In this document: positions 47,267-58,687 of the stretch, one piece after another
Numbering within the stretch: the stretch's first letter is position 1
Layout of the letters: each line of letters starts with the position of its first letter
Assembly: GCA_001600055.1 (NCBI GenBank)
Contig: BCIV01000013.1
Coordinates: 434,001 to 498,000 of the forward strand
Length of the DNA: 64,000 nucleotides
Source: Filobasidium wieringae
Taxonomy: Eukaryota > Basidiomycota > Tremellomycetes > Filobasidiales > Filobasidiaceae
Direction of reading: 5' to 3'
Notes under the pieces: generated by a model
Seen by the model: the letters and a program-made list of their open reading frames with translations, nothing else
What the model was told of the DNA's origin: nothing
Databases searched by the model: none
Translations under genes and position numbers: made by a program

Positions 47267-49453
47267 ATGTCAGGCCTCAAACTTATTCAAGAACAGGTAT
47301 GTGTAGCTACATGATTGAAGCGCTCAATATTGCACACTGAAGCCCTTGCAAACTCCGCTCTGTAGAGTTTCGACGCGATCAGTCAAGCCGTCGCATCCAC
47401 ATCGAACGCATCTGCTTTCCTTATTAAAGGTGTTCTACTGCCATCCGAGATCCAACATATTCAGGAATGTTCCCAGGTACCAGTAGGTATACCTTCGGTC
47501 TGAGCTGAGATTGCATGTGTGGCTGACGGGCATTGTTACATTTAGGTCCTTCATGCAGTGAACCTGTTCTATCCATCGAATCACACCTTGCTATCCGGTT
47601 CGGTCCCTTTTCATCGAGAAGCGATCAAACTGCTGGGAAAGGACGAGGGTGAAAACTTGACCATCGTGGGAGAGGAGCCGTATTTCGCTAGCGCCATCAG
47701 GCTCATAGAAGATGCCTCGAGACTTGGTCAAACTGCCTTATCTGCGTATGTTCCTGCTCGACATTGTACCGTCCATCTCACTAGCTGATACTAAGCCTTT
47801 CCGTTTCTAAGAGAAGCGATGGCGATCGGCGTAAAGACAGGGTTGAGTACTCGGATGATCTTCAGCGCTATCCATAGCGCAATCGGATCTTCCTGGTATG
47901 TGTTCTCCCTATACTCTCGAATGCAACGTATATCTAAGCTAGAGCGCTTAGGTCATGGGATGAGCAAGTACCCAAAATGCTGGACGAGAAATATCAGGGG
48001 AGTTCGGGAGATTCGATCTCTGAGGCGGTCACTACACTGGTACGTGTTGCGACGCTAGCATGCTAGACAAAGCTGAACTGAGACCGATTTCACCAGTCTC
48101 GATATGCAGCTGAATCTAAGCTGAACAAATTCTCCTCCCCTCTGATGGCCCTGATCAGGCAACAATACATCAGTGCTCTGCCTCGGGGCCAAGAGTCCAC
48201 TGCATCGCTCTTGAAGAACTACAACGTCTCCGCCAAAGAGTCACCTAGCGAGAAAGAAACAGAAGAAAAGGTGGCGAAAGAACCGGGGTTTGCTGATTGC
48301 AAAGTCGGATTTGTTGGGCTGGGCAGTATGGGCCTCGGTATGGCCTCGAGTGAGTCTTGATACTCGACCGGGGTGTATGTCATTGCTGACTGGTATGCCG
48401 ACTAGTCTTGCATAAAGCTGGGTGTGACATCACCGGATTCGACGTGTACAAAGGGTCTCTCGACAAATTTGAGGCTGTGGGCGGAAAGATCATGGATACA
48501 GCAAAAGGCGCGGCTCAGGATGCTAAAGTGGTAGTCTTGATGGTTGTATCGGCGGCCCAAGCGGAGGAGGTTCTCTTTGAGAAAGGCGTCGCTGCAGGTT
48601 CGCACATCTGTTTAAAGCGAACGGGCCTCGTAAACTGACATTCCGCTTTCTCCGTTGAAACATAGCTATGACCCAAGGTGGTGTTGTCCTCCTGATGTCT
48701 ACTGTTCCGCCATCCGTTGCAATCTCGATCCAAGAAAAGCTGCAGGCTTTCCGATCCGATCTTCACCTGTTGGACTGTCCCGTCTCAGGCGGAGTAGCAC
48801 GAGCAGCGCTAGGTGATCTTACAATTCTTTGCGGAGGCGAGGCAGAAGCCATAGAAGTTGCTCGCCCTGTTCTAGCTTCCATGAGCGGTACTAAGGGCAA
48901 TGCTGCCAATCTTTGGATCATCCCAGGATGCGTCGGTAAGGGGTCTGCTGTCAAGATGACACACCAAGCTCTTGCCGGTCAGTGCAAGCAAAATACACGA
49001 ATAGGGACTTCAGGCTGATATATACCGTACAGGAACAAGCATCAACTTGGTGACAGAGCTGATGAGCTTTGCCGCGCGGTTGGGACTTCCAGTCGCGCTG
49101 ACAAGAGAGATCCTGTTGAAATCTTCAGCACGCTCGGGCATGCTTCTAACCAGAGGAAAGAATATGATCGAAGGCAAACTGAAACCTGACTCGACTGTCG
49201 ATATCTGGTTGAAAGATCTGAACATCGTGACGGACGAGGCGGAGCTATTACAAGTCCCCGTGTGGTACTCGTCTTATGTGCTGCAGGCCAATGTTCTTGC
49301 GTCTTCCTTTGGCTGGGGTCTAGACGACGACTCAAGGTGCGTTTCCAAATGGCATTACTTTCTTGCAAGCAGCTACCAACTCATAATGATTATTTGGTGT
49401 TCAGTCTGACTCGACTATGGGGACAGGCAGGCATCCAAGTGGCGCAATCGTAA
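47267..49453 (+). CDS. double-domain 3-hydroxyacid (threonate-like) dehydrogenase
   Basis: Two 6PGDH/HIBADH-type units in tandem. The first lacks its Rossmann nucleotide loop: after MSGLKLIQEQ it enters directly at SAFLIKGVLLPSEIQ and continues with the helical C-terminal domain (EAMAIGVKTGLSTRMIF, IGSSWSWDEQVPKML). The second is complete: CKVGFVGLGSMGLGMA (GxGxxG), DVYKGSLDKFEAVGG, LMSTVPPSV, LLDCPVSGGVARAALG, GKGSAVKMTHQALAG with the catalytic Lys, LVTELMSFAARLGLP and a final LTRLWGQAGIQVAQS. The layout matches the N-terminal half of plant and fungal multi-domain proteins with an acid-sugar kinase and an aldolase. Stop at 49451-49453; several short introns. Confidence 0.85.
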
Positions 49454-49937
49454 TAGCAGTTTCCGTTGACCGGATACTCACTTGTAGGCCGGTGCGTTTG
49501 CGTGCCGATGTATATACCATGATGAGCTTGGAACATCTCGCTTGTTGCTCAACACCAAGATCGCTATTGTGTTCATCGAACCCCCTCGACCACGTCTCTC
49601 AGGCTTTGTCAAGGAAGAAAGGAACGGATAATCATCTTGCTCTGGCAATACGTTCTGTTTTGGCAGGCCAACTATGCAGACACAGTGGCCGATAGCCTCA
49701 GAAGAACGAGGTCAGATTTGAAGGTCATGCCATTGGCATTGTGTTTCTCCAGACTCGCTCTTCCTCTTGCTTTTGCAGAGCCAGCTCTTCCTTGCATTGT
49801 ATACGCTGAGTGATTCACTCGGTCAGTTCAACATTTGATGCCTCTCAACTGCTCAGGATACTACTCGTCTGAAACCACTTTCTGCGCGATTCCCATCTGA
49901 CATATCACTCTCCTCACACTTGTACCCTGCCTTCACA
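49454..49937. other. intergenic, nothing supported
   Basis: About 480 nt downstream of the dehydrogenase. It ends in a pyrimidine-rich stretch before the ATG at 49938. Confidence 0.4.
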
Positions 49938-50285
49938 ATGGATCATACCCCAGCAGCGACGTCCAACAGGAGATGGGAGGAAGCTGCTGATACGGAACGA
50001 TATGAACAGGTCGTTCGGGAGCATCTTGAGAATATACAAGATGTCACTGATGATTATATGAGACGGCAAACGGACCTAGCCCAATACCTCAGCACTATCA
50101 GAATCAGCTTTCAAGATCCATCGGACATTGATAATCCCCCTGCAAACCGATCAAACCTGCTGGTCCAGATCCTAGCAAAGGTGGCGCAAGGAAGGAAGCA
50201 GTTGATACCGAAGGAATTCCCTACCTTCAGTATGTATTTCATCTTACTCCGTAGTTCTTACTGCTTAGTACCCCATGTGTTATGA
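49938..50285 (+). CDS. hypothetical small protein
   Basis: Starts MDHTPAATSNRRWEEA and forms long charged helices (RYEQVVREHLENIQDVTDDY; SNLLVQILAKVAQGRKQL). A 39 nt stop-free intron-like segment (GTATGT to TTAG, from 50231) may be removed near the 3' end; both versions stop at 50285. It runs tail to tail toward the SDHAF3-SDHAF2 gene. No family recognised. Confidence 0.4.
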   Translation: MDHTPAATSNRRWEEAADTERYEQVVREHLENIQDVTDDYMRRQTDLAQYLSTIRISFQDPSDIDNPPANRSNLLVQILAKVAQGRKQLIPKEFPTFSMYFILLRSSYCLVPHVL

Positions 50286-50413
50286 TGAGCGATCAACGAG
50301 AATTGTGTTTCTCTGAACCTACTACTGTCCATCTGGTCCGCTCTCAGGCTATTAACCTTCTAGATAACATTGATCATTCAAGTCATTTATCTCATTTCAC
50401 ATTTCGTCATATC

Positions 50414-51734
50414 TCAGAACAAGTTTGGCATACTCCTCGTGACTCTTCCGTGGTTCTGCGCGTGCGTCCTCAATCTGTGCGGGTGAAACAGGAAGAGAGC
50501 GGTCAGCGTTGACTAGGAGGTTACACAAGCAGGGAAAACTTACCTAGCGAGGATCTCGGTATCCTTCCACTTGGCAGGTGGCTCTCGCTTGCCCAAAGAC
50601 CAGTAAAAGATATCCCAATCAGGTTCATCCAAAAGCTGCAGTTCCCAAATGGCGCAGTCAAGTCAGTTCACCCATCTTCGATCAAGGAATCATCCGAGTC
50701 GACTCACCTTGTCGAACTGTTTCATCTGTTCTACGCTCATCGTATCCAAATGCTCTTTAGCAAAAGTACTCAAGATCAAGTCCGTCTCTAGAGTCCCCCT
50801 CTTTCTGGTTTGGTAGACCAATCTTGCCCTCATCGTCTTCTCGTCCTCTCCCGTCCTATCGAGTGGCTTGGGAAGCCCATCGAGGTCATCTTTGACCTGA
50901 TCTGAGCCTTCTGCGAGGGAAGGTTGAGAGAGGGGGAGGGGGTAGGGGTCAGACATTTCGGATGGGGGAGACATGTCTGGTGCGATTGAGGAGCTGGAGG
51001 AGAGTTCTTGGGTAGGTTTATCGGTGGAGGAGGTTTCGGCGGTGGTAGAATTTTCCTCGGCTTCTGCTTGGGATGCGCCTGCTTCGAGCTCTTCAGGGCT
51101 GGATGGAATGAGAGAAGAAAGCTTAACGACCGGTATGAATGGGCTTCCGGAGAGTTACTTACCTCTTCCAAATGTCTTTAGCGGCATGCATGAATTCGTA
51201 AAGCTGACCAGCTTGTTCATCCGAGAGCTAGTTTGCGATTCATTTTAAGCATATGATTTATGGGGCTGGTCAATACGATACGGACTAACCTTGTCGAAGT
51301 ACTCCTCTTCAAGAGGACGACCGTTGAAGTATTCACCAGGCTTCAAGTTGGCGGTCTGCATGGAATCGAGGTAAACCTTCCATTGAGAGAGGAATCCGAT
51401 GATATGAATCGGGTTATCGGTCGATCGAGTTGCCCTGAATTCTGTCATGAGTATCCTTCTATCAGCTCCTGATAAGAGGCGAACGAGAGCTCGGTTGACT
51501 GACCGGACTTGACGTAAGAATCACCCAGGAATCTCATCTCATTAGGCAAGTTCCTGTGAGCCCGAAGAAGTCTTCGATAGAGGCTATGAATCAAGAGTGT
51601 ATTAGAAAGCGTCGATAAGAGCTCAAGGAAAGCTGAACATACGGGATAGGAGGGAGGAGCTCCCCAGAAGCCCTCTGTAAACGGGATGACCGTTTCGAAA
51701 CGGATTTCGCCAGGTTCAAAGCTGATGGTCTCAT
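50414..51734 (-). CDS. fusion of succinate dehydrogenase assembly factors SDHAF3 (Acn9/Sdh7) and SDHAF2 (Sdh5)
   Basis: The start gives [20 protein letters not shown], a mitochondrial presequence-like peptide. Residues 32-130 are a full LYR protein of the SDHAF3 type: [69 protein letters not shown]. An intron at 51162-51099 (64 nt) then joins, in phase and without a stop, to a 50-residue Ser/Glu linker and a full SDHAF2: [58 protein letters not shown], ending [10 protein letters not shown] at 50414. SDHAF2 attaches FAD to Sdh1; SDHAF3 helps mature the iron-sulfur subunit Sdh2. Total about 310 aa; separate proteins are usually about 130-160 aa each. Confidence 0.88.
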
Positions 51735-51999
51735 TTCGGCTAGGAATTGGCCGACGAACGGTGCAGTACAATATCTATTCAAGTGTGGGAGTTTGTGGAA
51801 GTTGACGAGAAAGTTGAACGTTCACGACCTTTTGCCCGTCGACTTTCGATCTGAGTCTCCCGATCGTCATACGCGGATGCAGATCACATCACTCCACCAA
51901 AACGCATAATCACCCGATACTTTCCGCAACGCTCGGGATTTGAAAATGCATATGTCTGATAGAAACCTTGTACAACCATGTCCGTGTTCTGTAGTGAAT

Positions 52000-53242
52000 T
52001 TATGAAAAGTCCTTCTCCTTGATCAACGTCTCCGTAGGTCTTGAGGTCTGCGTACTGATACTGGCGTCTTCTAGCGGGAGTTGTACCGCGCTGGGAGGAG
52101 GACTGGCGAAAAATGGATCGTTCTGGAGTGATTCCACTTGAGCTCGAGCGGCGCCTTTCAGAGTGTATGATGCAGGCCAAGTCCCGTCCCTTATCCATCC
52201 CGCTCTCAAGATTTTAATCTGTCAGAAGAGCGTGCATGAGAAAAATAGACTCTATGGCTTCATGCGTCGTCCACGCAACAACTCACGACCAAGCCCAACC
52301 TGATCCCTCTCTTCAATACCTTCCCATCGATCAAAAACTTACTGACCGCCTCCAATCCTCCTTGCTTCCAAACCCTCTCCGTCTCCTCGGCCCCTGGTTC
52401 CTCCAGTAAAGCTTCCAACCTATCAATAGGATCATCACCTCCCCTCGCAGGTCTTCCTCCTGAAGAGAAAGGAGAAGATCGAGCGGTTTGGTACGTGTTG
52501 TAGGACATGGGCGTAGGGGTCGCACGGGATTGAGCGAGGGAAGAAGGGTTCGTAGGGGTAATCGGACCGCTGGTTGTTATACTCGATCCCGAGTTGTTAC
52601 TGGAGATCGACGGGGAGGGGGAAGGTAAGACGTTTACCAAGAACGAAGGTAATTTACCTCTCGCTTTCTGTGAGAGGTTTTGATATTGTGATGAAAACGT
52701 TTGAGGTTCTTGTAATGCTTGAGGGGAGATGAGAGGGAGGGGATGATATTTCTTTCTATGGTTTTCAGATGCACTGGATGGTTCCGGTGGATAAAGTTGG
52801 CCAGTCAACCAAAGTTGTCTACGTTTCTCCCAATACTCTGGGCCTGTCAATTATTGACTCCGATCAATAACCCTCATTCGCAATCTCGATCCTCACATCC
52901 GTACTCACCATATGTAGCAGGAGTAGGATAGACGACCCCCTCATCCTCCATCTGTTCATCAGGGAGGATCATCGCATCCAATTCACTCTCACTCGTCACC
53001 GTACTCCCAGCAACAGCAACCATAGAACTCCCCGTCTCCTGTTCCTCTCCAGTCCCAGTCTCTGTTCCCGTCTCCGTCAAGGCTCCCTCGTTTCGCTCAC
53101 GATAATGAGCAAGGGCTGGGGGAAGCGTGGGAGGAGAAAGTTGATCGCTCCCTTGAGGGGAAGGGAGAATCCAGATGGATGAACTGGACGAGGGGAAGTT
53201 GGAAGTCGTCGATGGGGTTGTTGAGGGTTCCTCTGGGTTCAT
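52000..53242 (-). CDS. DUF4050-like protein of unknown function
   Basis: Three exons. Exon 1 starts MNPEEPSTTPSTTSN, is Ser/Thr/Glu-rich and ends YPTPATYG. Exon 2 begins PEYWEKRRQLWLTGQLYPPE and, after a low-complexity Ser/Pro stretch, has DPIDRLEALLEEPGAEETER, then VWKQGGLEAVSKFLIDGKVL and RGIRLGLV. Exon 3 gives IKILRAGWIRDGTWP and a short tail ending LIKEKDFS. The WEKRRQLWL start and the GWIRDGTWP end are, as far as I recall, the marks of the fungal DUF4050 family. No activity is known to me. Start codons of this gene and the SDHAF fusion face the same direction, 265 nt apart. Confidence 0.75.
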
Positions 53243-53732
53243 GGGCTTGGGAGACGGTGTGGTTGAGAGTTTTTGCCAAGATGAATGGAGATCGGGGAAG
53301 TCGGCCGCAGTCGGAGGGTGCGTCGGGTTCTTCGATAACGACCGAATTTTATCACTTGCAAGTACTTGAAACGCAGCAGTGTGTCACGCTCCTCGGAAGC
53401 CTATGAGGCTGATTGAGTATGGCACGATCAATGAGGAGATCGAGCGGGCGAGCAGATCGAGATCAGAGGTTGAAACGTTGTGAACGTAGAAAATGTGACA
53501 ACCATATGCGCGAAACTCAAAACACGCTCAAAGCAACTCGATCTCGTCGATTTTGGGTTCAGGTCGTCGTCCAATCGTATTAGCTAGAATTCAGACGTTA
53601 TATTGACAGGTCTTCTTGTTCCGATAGATGGACCTGGTGGTCTGATCTAATTGAGCTTGATATCATACCGATCGCTTCTCTTAGAGCGGAATAAGCGGAT
53701 CTTGCATCTCAAGAAGATCCGGCACGCTCATC
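53243..53732. other. divergent intergenic region
   Basis: 490 nt between the DUF4050-like gene (minus) and the GT61-like gene (plus). Nothing specific seen apart from short chance ORFs. Confidence 0.4.
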
Positions 53733-56093
53733 ATGTTCGGCCCTCGTAACCTTTACACGACCATCCAGCGAAACAAACAGTCCTTCTACATAGGATCAGC
53801 CTTATTCTTGATTCTCTGTACCTTCCTATATGGGCCTTCTTTTCGCACGCCTTACGATTTGAAAGAGGAGAAGCAGAATACAAGCGGGACAGGATCTTAC
53901 GACGCTTCGAGGTTGACCAACGGAGGATATACGAGGTTGATCACTGGGGTGAATGGGTTTTATTCATTTGAGAATGTCTATGTGAGAGATAGGACGTTAT
54001 GTGAGTTGTCGAGATCGCACCTCGAGCTGAGACGATAGTAGGAGCTAACGTAGAACGTCTGTAATCAGATATCATTCCAGACCCAGACGCAGACCCGCTA
54101 CCTCCGATAGAGCAAATCATCTCTTCCCAGACCTCCGACGAGTACTCCACAGACCCTGTGGCTTTCGAAGAAGCTCCCCATCTCTCGGTCATGGAAGGCA
54201 ATGGCGATTACCCGCCTGTCCCTAGGATGAGAGTCCTGACTGCTGAAGAAGCGACAGAGATCATACCCGGCTGGGGAGATCACGAGAGGTACGACGGGGA
54301 TATAAAGGTCTTTCAAGGAACGACTGTGAGTTTTCTCTCCAGGCGGCCGGGTCTGAATTCGTGTTGAAGCGGTCGGTCTCGTTGTGAAGATATACCTCGC
54401 AGACGATCCGGCAATATTAGGTTGGGGTGCTTTGATGCATCATTACTAGTACGTCGATTTTCCTGCCCTTCTCATTACACTTCGTTATAACCATGCTTGA
54501 TTCTAGTCACTGGATGGCAGAAGTCCTTTTGGGGTCGTACCACGCCTACGCTTCTGCTCTCCTTTCCGATCCCGTATCTTCACTCGCTATGACTGAAGAA
54601 GAGATGATCACTTCGGAAATCCTAGAAAGCGTAGAGAAACGTTCAGCGTCTTCTCTTGGCGCGTTCTACCTTTTGGGAGGAACCGACTCAGATGAACCTA
54701 TCCCCGAGCCAAGAGAATATGTGTTCAGTGATCAAGCGAGGAGATTATTTGAAGAGACAAGATTACCTAGTCCTGACAGATTCGTCATTCCTTTTGGAAC
54801 AAATTGGGAGGGGAAGGAATTGAACGAGATGGTCATGAGGTTGCCTTTTGGGGAGGCTGGTCAGTATTTTAAAGCCGAACAGGGTGGTCACGCAGAGCTG
54901 ATATGTAAGTTTGGTTTTAGAGGTCTTTTCGAGAAACGAGTGGAGGGAGTTTAGTAAGGATAGACAATGGCGGATGTTTGAGAAAGGTTAGTGTTGGTGC
55001 ATATGGTCTATCATGACGGGGTGCAATTTACTCACACCTCGACGTTTGCAGTGGTCATCACGGACCGCCGCGCAGCTCACCTCGACAAGAACGCTCCAAC
55101 GGAAATCTGGAACAAAATGGCTCTCAATGAGATCCTCGATCCACTACCTACCAACCGACCCAACTTCTTCCTCGATCCTCAAGTCAGGTTGGCTGAAGCT
55201 TTAGAATTCCCTCCCGTGCCTTTGATCAGGAACAGTGCTGGTCGTCATGGCAAGAGTCTCGCTGAGGGGGTCGTCAAGGTCATTTACGTAGATCGACAGG
55301 GAGGCGATAGGAAACTCGATGAATCCAGTTCTGATAACCTGTTGGAGGTCTTGCGGAAGCTAGCCAAGGAGGGGGTAAGCGAGGGAGAGAGGAAGACAGA
55401 GGTCATGGTAGAAGCTGCCAAATTTGAAAATGTGTCTCCAGTCGGACAGTTGAGGGCTGCTTATGATGCAGATGTGAGTCCACATGCGCTGGAGAGTGGT
55501 CGGACGATCTGAGCTGAACCGACACGGATAGATCTGGTTGGGGATTCATGGAAATGGCCTCAGTGAGTAGTCATGGGTGATGATACCCCTATTTGAGCTC
55601 GAGTAGCTCATGGTGGCTCCTTTGTCTACAGCTCACGCGGTTTGGACACGTCCAGGCGCGACTTTGATCGAATTGTTCCCGGTCGATAGTAGGCCGTTCG
55701 TCCTTTGTATCCAAAATTTGGCCCGATACTGATTCTTGGCTAAACTCGGCAGGTTTTATTCGAGATTACGAAGTCGTCTCGTACGCTTTGGGTCACAGGC
55801 ATATCGCTGTGGTAGGTTTTCTAGTCGGGCTTAATCACGTTTCAGAACTGAGCTAGTTGCATGTGTGGTATACATACAGTGGAACGACAGAGAATTGACA
55901 AAAAAGGAATGGACCGCGACTCATGGAGGTCTGAACCCTGGGAAACTTCACGACGGCACGGAAGTTGAAGTAAGTCGTATCGTGAGGCAAAGTCAGCGTT
56001 ATAGTACTAAGCGAACGAACATCCGAACAGCTTGACAAAGAGTACATAGAAAGCCTTCTGCGGGAAGTTATCGCAGGGATGATATGGGACTAG
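53733..56093 (+). CDS. GT61-like (DUF563) type II membrane glycosyltransferase
   Basis: The N-terminus has a short basic cytosolic part and one membrane anchor (SFYIGSALFLILCTFLYG, residues 16-33), the layout of a Golgi enzyme. The luminal part carries LMHHYYHWMAEVLLGSYHAY, split by an intron inside the HHYYHW motif, and, near the end, a GIHGNGLTHAVWTRPGATLIELF block; these are the two hallmark motifs of family GT61, which includes xylosyl- and N-acetylglucosaminyltransferases. The end reads YALGHRHIAVWNDRELT and EVIAGMIWD. Stop at 56091-56093. Basidiomycete yeasts add xylose to capsule, glycolipid and glycoproteins; a role there is possible but not shown. About seven short introns. Confidence 0.8.
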
Positions 56094-56162
56094 GGTATAA
56101 TGGATACATGTTGTACAGGTCAAGTAATGCCAAATAGACGATAATACAAACACCTTGAGCGA

Positions 56163-58028
56163 TCAACCTCCAATCCCCTCAACCCCATCACCCGCATGTT
56201 GTGCGCCAACAGCCTTGGGCACCGGGATCTCTCCGACAACCTTGCCATCCGTCTCCGAAACGATCTTGGCCATCTTACTGATCCCCGTATCGTCTCCGTC
56301 CTCTGGCACAAGCTTCCTCTTCTTTCCCGGAGCGAACTCTCCGAACCCTTCAGCTTCGTATAACAAGTCCGTACGGATGACGACTTTCCAGCCTCCATCG
56401 CCTACCGGGCTTCCTTCGTGTAACAAAGACCCACGAGCGTCTCCGTGAGGGAAGACTAATACCGCTCCTTGAACGGGAGCGATGGGACATGCTAGTAACG
56501 TTCCAATGGAAGTGGGAGAGGGAAGGAAGAAGGTGGTAGCGCCTGGGACTGTGGGAGCGGAGGCTGATGAGTTTATATCCGAGTTGAGGTAGATGAGGAG
56601 GGTGTATCGAGACCAAAGAGGGTCTTCTGATGGAGAAGAGCTGGGATCCGGAAAGAAGCAGAGTCAGTCATGGTGATTACCCGATGAGAGCGACGAGGTA
56701 TAGCTCACTCATGCAAGTACTCCCCTGTCTCCGCGTCGATTCCCGCAGCAGGCCAAGCACCATCAATATGAGGCTACGACACCCCAACCGAGAACGATCA
56801 GCCATCCATCTTCCTTGCAAACCACCCTCGACTATAGACTCACTCTATAAACCTGCTTAGGACCATACCGATAGACTCTAAACCTCCTATTGATTCCCCT
56901 AACCCTTCCACCCTCCCCATCCCCTTTTTCTCCACTCCCCCTAACCCTTTGCTCGACAAACGGTTTGATCCTCTCGAACAGCTGACCGACAAATTCCTCA
57001 TCCGCTAGCCAAACTACATTGTGGGCCAGGACGCTGGTTTTATCTACCGCTGAGCCTGCTGCGGCCTGGTCTGGTTCCCATCCCAACGTGTTGGCGGTGG
57101 AGATGATCGATTCGCATGTCTCGGGGGGGAGGATGTTCAAGAGCATAGAGCAGGTGGGGATGGAAGGGTGAGAGAGGGAGAATGCGGGTTGGGTGGTTGC
57201 GGGGAATGGGATGGGCGATGGGATTTTGGAGGCATGTACGGTAGATGGGTAAAGGTTGGGTGGTCGACGTGATGGACCGGGGGTTATTTGGATGGGATAG
57301 AATTTATCTGCTTTACCCGGGATGGAGGAGGAAGATTCAGACCCCTTTTGAATGAGGGACCAGAGAGGTTTTTCAGATTGGATCCGATTCGTGCTCGATT
57401 CGGCTGTCATTTGATCACGGACGTTCCAGACTTTCATCCTCCTGATAACTCCTTGAGAATCGCCATCTTCCAAATCTTGTTCCGTAAACACCGCCGGTTG
57501 TTTACCCTTTGTCGTATCGTTCCCGCATACTCGGAGAACCATATCCAGGCACTTTAGGACCACATCCCTCTCCTCCGCTTCTTCCGCACTGAGGACCTTG
57601 CCAGGTCGCGAAGTAGCATCACAATCCCGAACCCATCTCTGAAGAGAACCCAATTTCGTCGGCGTCTTGTTCACATAGAGGTCGAACAGGAGAACAAGCG
57701 CAGGTCGGTAGAGGGAGAGCGAGAGCAAGTGGGATATTTTCGATTGTACGGAAGTCCCTGAACCTGAACCTCGTTCTGCCAAAACCTTTCCGAGCTCCCA
57801 TCCGACCCTTTTGAGCTCTTTGAAGCGTTGAGAGTTTAGGAGCTCGGGTTCATCTAGGATGGATTTTATGGTGTCACAAGCGATCTCTATGTCTTCTTGT
57901 GGAATGAGATCATCCGAGTCTGTGAGTTGTGGTTGGAGTTGAGTTGGGACTGCTTTGGTGGGAGGAGCAGAGGCGACCTGTAGTCGATGAGCCTTCAGTT
58001 TGGCTGCTTGTTTTTTACTCTTAGACAT
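56163..58028 (-). CDS. 2-oxoglutarate/Fe(II) oxygenase, prolyl 4-hydroxylase-like
   Basis: The start gives MSKSKKQAAKLKAHRLQ, basic and possibly nuclear. The first 270 residues are helical with a disordered stretch and no family I can name. From SMLLNILPPETCESIIS the C-terminal half is a double-stranded beta-helix dioxygenase: RRFRVYRYGPKQVYRPHIDGAWP with the HxD iron motif, YTLLIYLNSD, GATTFFLPS, VQGAVLVFPHGD, and LLHEGSPVGDGGWKVVIRTDLLY with the distal His and the Arg for 2-oxoglutarate. A Lys-rich tail (GKKRKLVPEDGDD) follows. Two small introns fall at about 56850 and 56640. Substrate unknown. It converges with the GT61-like gene, 69 nt apart. Confidence 0.85.
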
Positions 58029-58236
58029 GGTGCCAGATTTAAGAATTAGTGATGTGGATCTGATATGGTGTTCTGGCTGTTGAATGGTTCGAATGAAAAT
58101 ACAGATTGAATTGATTTTTCGATAGTTTGCACATTTTATCCCGCTCTTAGGATATCCTGCACCTTTCGGACATTTCCCTCCTCTCCAAAAACGCATACCC
58201 GAAATCAGAACGCCACCGGGGACCCCATCTTCCTTC

Positions 58237-58687
58237 TCACTTCTTCCCCCTCGCCGCCGCCGCACTGGCCTTGACGTACCCTCCATTCTCCCCCAACTCC
58301 TTACATAACTTGATCAGGTACTGTTGAAGGGATTTGTTTATCTTATCGCCCCCGTTTCCCGCTACGTCTTCCAGTCCCGGGGTCTTGTAGAGGTTGGGTC
58401 GTTCGCGTAGACAGAGATCGACTATGGCGTGAACTAGCGTGATCTGGGGACGCAAGGCGTGGTTTCAGTGATGCTCTGTGACGCTGAGGACGTTCTAGAC
58501 TGACCTTGTGAGCTTCGGAGAAGGGTTGGTTGGTAGCTGGATCTAGCTTGGATTTTTTTGGGGAATACGGTGTGGTAGGGGAAGAAGCATCATCCGTTTC
58601 TTTCTATCCTTAGCAAACGCGATGAGCGATCACTCAGAATTCAGGTAGTAAGCAGGAAGGCATGTATTTTACCTTGACTCTAGGCAT
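58237..58687 (-). CDS. small conserved protein A, paralogue of the gene at 59507
   Basis: Three exons: MPRVK, then KETDDASSPTTPYSPKKSK and LDPATNQPFSEAHK, then ITLVHAIVDLCLRERPNLYK with TPGLEDVAGNGGDKINKSLQ and a tail KASAAAARGKK. About 106 aa. Both the exon pattern (a tiny first exon ending in Lys, introns at Lys and at the HK pair) and the block LYKTPGLEDVAGNGG match the gene at 59507-59960. The family is unknown to me. The basic, Ser/Pro-rich N-terminus and Lys tail suggest a nuclear protein. It is divergent from its paralogue. Confidence 0.75.

Noticed and set aside
51884..52198. Alternative C-terminal frame for the DUF4050-like gene, open to 51884
   Set aside because: The phase set by the exon 2/exon 3 junction selects the other frame, which keeps the conserved GWIRDGTWP and stops at 52000.
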